Assembly (NCBI GenBank): GCA_016124945.1
Contig: WGMT01000021.1
Location: 1 to 64,000, forward strand
DNA from: a bacterium
GTDB lineage: Bacteria; Chloroflexota; Anaerolineae; Caldilineales; Caldilineaceae
DNA: 64,000 nt
Direction of reading: 5' to 3'
The notes beneath the pieces are model-generated. The model was not told the origin of the DNA. It did no database searches and saw only the letters and a program-made list of their open reading frames with translations. Position numbers and translations under genes: made by a program. Shown piece after piece: positions 54,960 through 61,952 of the stretch. How positions within the stretch are numbered: position 1 is the first letter of the stretch; every line of letters starts with the position of its first letter.

Positions 54960-57543
54960 GTGTAGGAAGCGATTGTATCGATTGCGGTTGGAATTCTTGA
55001 TAGGCTGGCAAGGCGACCATGAAGGTGGATCCTTGTGTTGATGTGCTTTCAAGCCATACCTTCCCCCCAAATTGCTCGACAATTTCCTTGACCAGCGCAA
55101 GGCCAATGCCGGTACCGCCGAATTGGCGCGTTTCCGTCAGATCCGCCTGATAGAACTCCAGCCAGATGTTCTCTACTTCGTCCGGGGCGATGCCGATACC
55201 ATGATCTTCAACGGAAACCAAGATGGCCGGCTCCGGCATGGTCATGCTGTCGGACAGGGAAGTGTCCAAATTACGCGGCGGAAAAGTGAACTGTTCCGCC
55301 CAAATGTTAACCTTAACCAGGCCACCGTCCGGGCTAAATTTGACGGCATTGGAGAGCAGATTGTCGAAGACGTAGCTCAACTGAACCGGTTCGCCCCATA
55401 CCCAAAAGGCCATTTTCGGCCCAAGAAGACGGATCTCGTGGGGTTGTTGGCGCCAGATGGCGTCGCGGTCGGCCAGGATCTGAGCGCGTTCGATGCACTG
55501 TTCGGCGATAGAGCGCAGGTCGATGCGCTGTCCTTCGTGCATGGAGGCCAGCCGCTGTTGTTGCATGTGCAGCACGTTGTTCACCATCTGTACCAACGAT
55601 TGGGTACTGTGAATGATGGCGGTCAAATACTCCTGGTGTTCTTCATTGAGAGTGTCGTCGCTCATCATCAACTCAGTGAAGCCGTGGATTGTCGTCAACG
55701 GTGTGCGCAACTCATGGGTCACATTGCGCATTAGATCGCTTTTGAGCCGGTCGGCGCGGCGGAGTTCGAGGTTGAGCCGTTCCATTTCGCGGGCACGGAG
55801 TTGGGCGGCCTCGAAAAGGCGAATCGTCTCCAGTGCTACAGCAATCTGATTGCCTAGCGTGGTTGCCAGGTCGATATCTGCCTGGGGGTAAAAATCGTCG
55901 GGATCGCGCCGCCCGAAGACCCACATGCCGATGGTGACTTTGTCCACTTCGATGGGGACAATCAGCCGTGCCCAGTCAAAAGGGGCTTCGGGCATGTTTT
56001 CATAAGTAAGGTAGCGCTTGCCTTTTTTCTGTAGTTCCAGGAGATCATCTTTTGTAACGTGACTGAGATCTCTTTCAACGCCCATTGCGTGAACCAATGT
56101 CTGCTGTCCTTCTGCCAACCAAAACAGCGCCGCCTGCCGCACCAACAGCGTCGTCAAAATTTCCGTTTCTAGCAGCGTGCTCAACTGGTCACGACTCAAC
56201 GAACGGGGAATTGCATTGGCAAAGTGACGGATCAACTGCTCCGGCTCATAGGTCGTTCCGTATGCGATCCGATTCACCAGCCGCGTCACCGGTCCCCAAG
56301 AAAGGAAGGCAATCAACTGGCAAATCACAGAAGCAGCCAACGCCGCGCCCAGTGCGGCGGAATCGAACTGTGGCTCCCGGTAGAAAAGGACGAACAACAG
56401 GACAAACGCTGTAGCATAAACCACGGCGAAGCTATAGAGCATCAACGCTCGGTTGGCGCGGACTTCGGTGTCGCCAAGGCGGTGTTTATAAAGGGCGTAG
56501 GTATAGAAGAATGGGAGAATGGGTAGGGCTAAGGTTGCCAGTAGTTTTGCACTTGCATCCACCGCTCCTACATTGTTTCCCATAATAGGGAGTATCCAGA
56601 GGAGTCCTGGTAGTACTGCAATAATCAAACCGGACAGCATTAAAGACGTGGCTGAACGATTACTTCTTGAGCCTGGCCAGAGGAGCCTGGCAATCAAGAG
56701 GAGAATGCTACCGCCCATGCCTATTAGTATGCCAAAGAGGTATAAGCTATATGGCAGTAAGTCGATCAAGGTGAAAAATGCAAGTAAGGATGCTACTATG
56801 TGTAGATATTTCGTCTGCTTTAGAATATTCGCGGGTAATACTGGTTCTGGAAGAACCAAATGAAAATGGGTAAACACTGATGCCATCAACCAGGATAGAG
56901 GTGCTACAAGTAAGCCTGAAGCAAAGACATTGGAACTCGAAACCAAACCAATTGCAAACCATATGGCCGTTAAGTAATTAAATCCTATGAGCAAATACCA
57001 ACGTTCGTTACGTGGCCTGAAAAATAGAAGCACGATAGTGCCTGCTAACCAGAACGGCAGGAACAGTAAGGATATGCCAATTCTAGACATTTGTTCCTGC
57101 AACGTTCTCTGCTCAGGGGTGCCTGCAATCTCGATCTGCTCCTCATTCCTAGTTATTGTCAGAAAGATCAATTCTGTTTCGTGGATACCATTGAAAGGTG
57201 CAAGAAGACTTGCATCTCTCTCGGTAGTGTTCTCAATGACTACTTCTCTCGATGGGATACGGAAGCTATCGATCCGATCTCCGATCTGAAGTTGGGATGC
57301 GAGCGTTGTACATTCAGTCTGCATCGACTGTGAAGGTGAATCTTGTGTACTGAATTTCCCGCAGTTTGAGTCGACTTCGATAATCTGCCAATTTGAATTA
57401 AAGCCAAAGCCCAGATATGGAATAAAGTAGACATTGCCTAACGCATAGACGATACCAATGGCGAGTGTGGCTGATGCTACTAAAACTTGAAGTATCAGCC
57501 GGTGTGCTTGGGAAAAGTTGTGCAACTGGTAGTGTCTTTCCAT
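54919..57543 (-). CDS. ComP-like multi-TM sensor histidine kinase
   Basis: An 874-residue kinase. TM1 (about 17-40) leads to an extracytoplasmic loop (about 45-150) whose LQIGDRIDSF and following strands look PDZ-like. Some eight or nine membrane segments follow (153-416), then a GAF domain (about 440-580), a HisKA domain with phospho-acceptor His610 (VTHELRTPLTTIHGF) and a HATPase domain (DNLLSNAVKFSPDGG, DHGIGIAPDEV, GGTGIGLALVKE). The large sensor half with a big first outer loop recalls ComP. DNA for the sensor half (57543 to ~56500) is clearly richer in A+T than that for the kinase core. No response regulator is adjacent. Together with the next two genes it suggests detection of a prenylated peptide. 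No good ribosome site is seen before the ATG. Confidence 0.85.
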   Translation of the reverse strand: MERHYQLHNFSQAHRLILQVLVASATLAIGIVYALGNVYFIPYLGFGFNSNWQIIEVDSNCGKFSTQDSPSQSMQTECTTLASQLQIGDRIDSFRIPSREVVIENTTERDASLLAPFNGIHETELIFLTITRNEEQIEIAGTPEQRTLQEQMSRIGISLLFLPFWLAGTIVLLFFRPRNERWYLLIGFNYLTAIWFAIGLVSSSNVFASGLLVAPLSWLMASVFTHFHLVLPEPVLPANILKQTKYLHIVASLLAFFTLIDLLPYSLYLFGILIGMGGSILLLIARLLWPGSRSNRSATSLMLSGLIIAVLPGLLWILPIMGNNVGAVDASAKLLATLALPILPFFYTYALYKHRLGDTEVRANRALMLYSFAVVYATAFVLLFVLFYREPQFDSAALGAALAASVICQLIAFLSWGPVTRLVNRIAYGTTYEPEQLIRHFANAIPRSLSRDQLSTLLETEILTTLLVRQAALFWLAEGQQTLVHAMGVERDLSHVTKDDLLELQKKGKRYLTYENMPEAPFDWARLIVPIEVDKVTIGMWVFGRRDPDDFYPQADIDLATTLGNQIAVALETIRLFEAAQLRAREMERLNLELRRADRLKSDLMRNVTHELRTPLTTIHGFTELMMSDDTLNEEHQEYLTAIIHSTQSLVQMVNNVLHMQQQRLASMHEGQRIDLRSIAEQCIERAQILADRDAIWRQQPHEIRLLGPKMAFWVWGEPVQLSYVFDNLLSNAVKFSPDGGLVKVNIWAEQFTFPPRNLDTSLSDSMTMPEPAILVSVEDHGIGIAPDEVENIWLEFYQADLTETRQFGGTGIGLALVKEIVEQFGGKVWLESTSTQGSTFMVALPAYQEFQPQSIQSLPTPTESEVLQQSQTS

Positions 57544-57579
57544 AAGGTATGGTTCACTTACTTTGTTAATCCTGACGGC

Positions 57580-58581
57580 TCACCAAAGATCCTCCATCGC
57601 AATCTCCGGAGCAATCCTCTTCAGTAGCGTCTTGGCAGGTTGTAACTGTGTGTCGACTAGGGCTTCTAACTGCTTTGCATATGGCGCTTGTTGCATTGCA
57701 ATTTGCTGGCCAATGAATTTGCGTCTCTCAATTAACTTATATATGCAGTAACTAAGAGCCCCTGAATCAATTAGAATCTGTTGTAGGATGTTTAGTACAT
57801 CTACATCTGAATGTCGCGGCTTCAGTTTTATGAACGAATCACGATATGGATGATCAGCTGTGAGCCCATAGAGAATTGCTAAATTGTTTCGACCCTGAAC
57901 CCAGTCTGCGTTGGCTGGTTGAGTGAATGCATCCTCCAAATCATCACTGATTTGTATCATCTCTCCCAAGGTCGCTCCAATTTGGTAAAAACTTTCATTA
58001 ACTGCCTTGGAACAATTGGCTAGACTTGCTCCGATTTCAAGAGATGCGCCGTAATAAGGAGAACTTTTGGCGCTAACAACATGCCAGTAATCTTTCTCAG
58101 TCGTTAGGTTGCTGGTGTCTAGCTGTTGCCCTGCTGCCGTGCGCAAGATCATCCGATTTAGTGCTACGACAGCAGAAATTTTGGCTGCATCATTTACCTC
58201 GCACTGAGCAAGCAAGAGTGATGAGGCTGCTTGCAACGCCAGGGCAAGGTTCGCCGTTTCACCGCTACCTAGTTGCTGGTAAATGCCCTCGGGTTCCTCA
58301 TCCAAAATGTCATCTACTAAAATGATGGAAATTTGAACACATGCCATTGCGGCTGTAGATTTGAGTACTTTTTCGCCTGAGCCCGTAATGAATTTATAGG
58401 CAAGCATTGGCAACTGCCAATCAAAGGAAATTCGTTCGCTACGTTTAGCACTTGGGAATAATGCTTCTCCAATACCAGGCCACGCCTGAAACTCATTTAA
58501 AGCGGAGATGGTCTGCCAAATTTCCCCTTTGGTAATCGATGGGTTGTTAAGTGTAACGGACGTATCTGTTTTGGAACTCAT
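57580..58581 (-). CDS. Polyprenyl-synthase-family protein, ComQ-like
   Basis: A 333-residue member of the trans-isoprenyl diphosphate synthase fold. First Asp-rich motif DDILD (90-94), a GQQLD motif (151-155), KSSPYYGASLEIGASLA (172-188) and second Asp-rich motif DDLED (213-217). It could make a polyprenyl diphosphate. In Bacillus the related ComQ cleaves and prenylates the ComX peptide on a Trp. Here it is preceded, across a terminator, by a 57-aa gene ending in three Trp within five residues, and followed after 36 bases by a multi-TM kinase, so peptide prenylation is the better reading. It keeps both Asp-rich motifs, unlike my recollection of B. subtilis ComQ, which lacks a full second one. 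AGAGG eight bases before the ATG. A+T-richer than flanking genes. Confidence 0.8.
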   Translation of the reverse strand: MSSKTDTSVTLNNPSITKGEIWQTISALNEFQAWPGIGEALFPSAKRSERISFDWQLPMLAYKFITGSGEKVLKSTAAMACVQISIILVDDILDEEPEGIYQQLGSGETANLALALQAASSLLLAQCEVNDAAKISAVVALNRMILRTAAGQQLDTSNLTTEKDYWHVVSAKSSPYYGASLEIGASLANCSKAVNESFYQIGATLGEMIQISDDLEDAFTQPANADWVQGRNNLAILYGLTADHPYRDSFIKLKPRHSDVDVLNILQQILIDSGALSYCIYKLIERRKFIGQQIAMQQAPYAKQLEALVDTQLQPAKTLLKRIAPEIAMEDLW

Positions 58582-58608
58582 GTGTCGACCTCTTCAGGTT
58601 AATAATAC

Positions 58609-58637
58609 AAAAAAGCGTGTGGACTATGCCACACGCT
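58609..58637 (-). terminator. Strong terminator between the peptide gene and the ComQ-like gene
   Basis: On the minus strand AGCGTGTGG (58637-58629) pairs exactly with CCACACGCT (58622-58614) around six bases and is followed by TTTTTT (58614-58609). This would end most transcripts after the peptide gene and let a minority run into the modifier and kinase genes, giving peptide in excess. Confidence 0.85.
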
Positions 58638-58707
58638 ATTTCAGTTACTTTCATTCATCTTATGCAATTCGACTTCTAGTGAATCTGGGGGCCTATACCC
58701 ACCAAGC

Positions 58708-58881
58708 TTACCATCGCCATCCCCAGTTGTCGGTACCGATTGCTTTGTTCGTCATTTCGCGCACATCTTCGGGCTTGGCGATTTCGACGATCTTCTGCAA
58801 AAATTCAGGCAATTTGCTGTCGGCAGACTTCATCATCTGCTGGAATTCCTGGATTGTAAGTGTCTGAGTTTGCGTATTCAT
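58708..58881 (-). CDS. 57-residue ComX-like prepheromone candidate
   Basis: A short gene, start ATG at 58881, stop TAA at 58708-58710, with AAAGGAG seven bases before the ATG. The peptide begins MNTQTQTLTIQEFQQMMKS, has a helical leader-like middle (LPEFLQKIVEIAKPEDV), and ends KAIGTDNWGWRW, i.e. Trp53, Trp55 and Trp57. It has no Cys and no Sec signal. Length and a Trp near the C-terminus match ComX (55 aa in B. subtilis), which ComQ prenylates on Trp and whose C-terminal fragment is secreted. The strong ribosome site, dedicated terminator and direct repeats upstream indicate a real, highly expressed gene. The modification and mature form are inference. Confidence 0.72.
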   Translation of the reverse strand: MNTQTQTLTIQEFQQMMKSADSKLPEFLQKIVEIAKPEDVREMTNKAIGTDNWGWRW

Positions 58882-58903
58882 TTTACTGCTCCTTTGGGTC
58901 CCC

Positions 58904-58974
58904 TTAGGACAATGGTACTGGAAGGCGTTAGGACTGTGGTACTAGTGGCGGCGCCTAAAAACATCCAGATAATA
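58904..58974 (-). promoter_or_regulatory. Promoter region with tandem operator-like repeats upstream of the peptide gene
   Basis: On the minus strand a TATTAT -10-like box (58974-58969) lies about 88 bases before the ATG; I see no convincing -35, which fits an activator-dependent promoter. Between it and the gene are two direct repeats, AGTACCACAGTCCTAA (58943-58928) and AGTACCATTGTCCTAA (58919-58904), 14 of 16 bases identical and 24 bases apart. They could bind a response regulator or act in the leader RNA. Confidence 0.5.
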
Positions 58975-59008
58975 CCATATCTTTGACGATTTCCATCGGT
59001 GGAATTGC

Positions 59009-61723
59009 CTAGATTTTGTCTGAACTGACCATTTTCTGCAATTCATATAGACGATTCAGGGCATCCAGCGGGGTGAGTCCGTTGAGATCGAGGCTGCGCA
59101 GGGCATGCATAGCCGGGTGTAACTCCGCGAAAAGACCGACCTGCGTTGCCGTCTTCTTGGCGCGGGCCGTCTGTTCGTTGAGTTCGGTGAGCCGGCGAGG
59201 ACCTGCCGCGCCTGATCTTTCCAGATCGGTGAGGATCTCTTCGGCGCGCTGGACGACGGCTTTGGGCAGCCCCGCCATCTGCGCCACGTGGACGCCGTAG
59301 GATCTGTCCGCTCGGCCGGGGAGGATGCGGTGGAGAAAGACGACCTCCTCGCCGCCATCGTCGACAGCCACCTGGTAGTTGACCACGTGGGGCAGCCGCT
59401 CGGGCAGGTCGGTGAGTTCGTGGTAGTGGGTGGCGAAGAGCGTCTTTGCGCGCAAGGAGGGGTGGTTGTGAATGTACTCCACCACAGCCCAGGCGATGGC
59501 AAGGCCGTCGTAGGTGCTCGTGCCACGCCCAATCTCATCCAGCACCAGCAGACTGCGTGCCGTGGCATGATTGAGGATATTGGCCGTCTCCACCATTTCG
59601 ACCATGAAGGTCGATTGGCCACGGTGGATCTCGTCGCTGGCGCCGATACGGGTGAAGATACGATCCACAACGCCGATGCGCGCCGATTCGGCAGGGACGA
59701 ACGAGCCGATCTGCGCCATCAGCGTGATCAGCGCCGTCTGCCGCAAATAGGTTGATTTGCCCGACATATTGGGGCCGGTAAGGAGGTGGATGGCGGTATC
59801 GGGTGAAAGGTGCGTGTCGTTGGGTACGAACGGCACCGAACTGGTCAACTCCACCACCGGGTGACGCCCGCCGGCGATGACAAGTGACGCTCCGTCGTCC
59901 ATGTGCGGGCGTACGTAACGACGCTGCATGGCCACTTCGGCCAGCGTGCAGAAGACGTCTAGCCGTGCCAACCCGTGGGCCAGTTTCAGCAGTTGGCCCG
60001 AACGCGCCACGATCTGTTCGCAGGTGTCGCGGAAGATGCGCTGTTCGATTTCCAAACGGCGTTCGTCGGCGTTGAGGATCAACGATTCGTACTCTTTGAG
60101 TTCGGGCGTGATGTACCGTTCGGCGTTGGACAATGTCTGCTTGCGGATGTAGTCGTCTGGGGCTTTGTCGCGGTGGGTGTTGGTGATCTCGATGTAGTAA
60201 CCGAAGACTTTGTTGTAGCCTACTTTCAGGCTCTTGATATCGAGCCGTTCGCGTTCACTTTTTTCGAGATTAGCCACCCAATCTTTGGCATGGCGGCTGC
60301 GGTGGACAATCGAATCTAGCTCATCGTTGTAACCATCGCGGATGATGCCGGTGTTGCTCAGTGTGGCAGGCGGCTCGTCCGATATGGCGGCGGTGAGGAG
60401 CGTGAGTATTTCGTCACAGCGCGGCAACGCGTCGAGGACATCGTGAATGGGGCGGCGGGCGGCGTCGTCGGTGGACGGTGACTGGCCGTTGTTTGACTGA
60501 CCGTTGTTTGACTGACCGTTGTTTGACTGACCGTTATTGAGAACGTCGCTCCAGTCTAGGCTGCGGATCAGGTCGGGAATGGCTTGTAACACGACGCGGA
60601 TGCCCACTAGATCGCGCGGTTGGGCGCGCCCCTGAATCACGCGATTGGTCCAACGCTCCACGTCGCCTAGACCGCGCAAACTCTCGCGGATCCCCATACG
60701 CATGCGGCTTTGGCTGTAGAAGGCTTCGACGGCGTCGTGACGGCTACAGATGGCGTCGATGTCGAGCAGGGGCTGACCGAGCCAACGCCGCAGCAGACGC
60801 CCTCCCATCGGCGTCAGCGTTTCGTCGAGGACGCCGAGCAGGCTGCCTTTGGTGCTGCCGCCGCGCAGCGTCTCGGTCAGTTCGAGGTTGCGCCGCGTCG
60901 ATTCGTCCAGCGTCATAAACTCGCCCACTTCGTAGCTCTGGATGTGGGTCAACTGCGCCAGGGCGGTGGGCTGCATCTCTTGCAGGTAGGCGAGGATGCC
61001 GGCGGCGGCGCGGATGGCCTGTTCCTTGCGTTGAAGGCCGAAACCATCCAGCGTACTCACGTCGAAATGGCGGAGCAACGTGCGCCGCGCCGTCTCGGTT
61101 TCAACACGCCACGGCTCAACGCCTGAGACAACGACGCCCAGCGCTTGGATCAGCGGCTCTAAGGTTGTCTGTTCTACGGCCCAGTCGGCGGTGACCAGTT
61201 CGCTGGGCTGGAGGCGACTCAGTTCTTCGCCCACCCGACGCTCCACTTCTTCGCTGCCGCTGCCGTTGATCTGGGTGGTGGCGAATTCGCCGGTGGTGAT
61301 GTCGCAATATGCAATACCGGCCTCGCTACCCCGTCCACTGAAACTCACCGCGACCAAATAGTTGTTGCGATCGTCGGAAAGCATCGACGGTTCAACAATC
61401 GTCCCCTTAGTGACAACATGCTGAATTTCCCTTTCCACCAAACCTTTGCCGGGTTCGCTGACCTGTTCGGCCACGGCGACTTTGTAGCCTGCCGCCACCA
61501 GCCGGGCGATGTAGCCTTCAACGCTGTGATAGGGCACACCGGCCAGGGGCACACGTTGATTGTCGCCCACAGGCCGGCTGGTGAGGACAACATCACAGAC
61601 GTCGGCCACGATTTTGGCGTCGTCGTCGAAGGTTTCGTAGAAGTCGCCCAGACGGAAAAAGAGGATACAGTTGGGGTATTGGCTCTTTAGATCCAAATAT
61701 TGACGGCGCATCGGCGTGGACAT
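59009..61723 (-). CDS. mutS: DNA mismatch repair protein MutS
   Basis: A 904-residue MutS. The mismatch-reading motif is FYE in FRLGDFYETF near residue 28; then the connector, the core and clamp domains, and the ATPase with Walker A GPNMSGKST, LVLDEIGRGTS (Walker B) and ATHYHELTDL. A C-terminal region with LTELNEQTARAKK follows. In the core domain a low-complexity SNNGQ motif occurs four times, encoded by a 15-base tandem repeat (60480-60540), a likely disordered loop. The ribosome site is weak and Met5 is an alternative start. Confidence 0.95.
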   Translation of the reverse strand: MSTPMRRQYLDLKSQYPNCILFFRLGDFYETFDDDAKIVADVCDVVLTSRPVGDNQRVPLAGVPYHSVEGYIARLVAAGYKVAVAEQVSEPGKGLVEREIQHVVTKGTIVEPSMLSDDRNNYLVAVSFSGRGSEAGIAYCDITTGEFATTQINGSGSEEVERRVGEELSRLQPSELVTADWAVEQTTLEPLIQALGVVVSGVEPWRVETETARRTLLRHFDVSTLDGFGLQRKEQAIRAAAGILAYLQEMQPTALAQLTHIQSYEVGEFMTLDESTRRNLELTETLRGGSTKGSLLGVLDETLTPMGGRLLRRWLGQPLLDIDAICSRHDAVEAFYSQSRMRMGIRESLRGLGDVERWTNRVIQGRAQPRDLVGIRVVLQAIPDLIRSLDWSDVLNNGQSNNGQSNNGQSNNGQSPSTDDAARRPIHDVLDALPRCDEILTLLTAAISDEPPATLSNTGIIRDGYNDELDSIVHRSRHAKDWVANLEKSERERLDIKSLKVGYNKVFGYYIEITNTHRDKAPDDYIRKQTLSNAERYITPELKEYESLILNADERRLEIEQRIFRDTCEQIVARSGQLLKLAHGLARLDVFCTLAEVAMQRRYVRPHMDDGASLVIAGGRHPVVELTSSVPFVPNDTHLSPDTAIHLLTGPNMSGKSTYLRQTALITLMAQIGSFVPAESARIGVVDRIFTRIGASDEIHRGQSTFMVEMVETANILNHATARSLLVLDEIGRGTSTYDGLAIAWAVVEYIHNHPSLRAKTLFATHYHELTDLPERLPHVVNYQVAVDDGGEEVVFLHRILPGRADRSYGVHVAQMAGLPKAVVQRAEEILTDLERSGAAGPRRLTELNEQTARAKKTATQVGLFAELHPAMHALRSLDLNGLTPLDALNRLYELQKMVSSDKI
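60480..60540. repeat. 15-bp tandem repeat inside mutS
   Basis: Four copies of a 15-base unit with text GACTGACCGTTGTTT encode SNNGQ repeats in the MutS core. The unit keeps the frame, so copy-number change by slippage would alter loop length without destroying the protein. Confidence 0.85.
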
Positions 61724-61865
61724 AGACGCAGCTTTCTGCTTGCAAAACGGTTGGCTTTAATCAGTTCGAGGAAAGAAAACAGGTTTGGCCGGGTGGATTG
61801 CCAATTTTGAGCAGTATACAACAGAACGCCCGTTCGTTCGATTTCTACAAATATCTATTCACGTC

Positions 61866-61951
61866 AGAATAGAACGCGGATTGAGCGGATTCAAGCGGAT
61901 TTGAAGAAAAATCCGCCTAGATCAGCCCAATCCGCTCAATCCGCGTTCTAT
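61866..61951. repeat. Palindromic 'cggatt' element
   Basis: GAATAGAACGCGGATTGAGC plus GGATT (61866-61890) is mirrored at 61929-61951. The right arm ends one base before the stop codon of the CHAT gene. Same family as 11097 and 33206. Confidence 0.82.
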
Positions 61952-61952
61952 C

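Noticed and set aside
57580..58581. Ordinary geranylgeranyl diphosphate synthase for carotenoids or quinones
   Set aside because: Cannot be fully excluded, but there are no other isoprenoid genes nearby, and the Trp-rich peptide gene and multi-TM kinase on either side fit the ComQ role better.
54919..58974. A ComA-type response regulator completing the system
   Set aside because: No receiver-domain protein is encoded between 52 and 64 kb on either strand, so I do not claim one.
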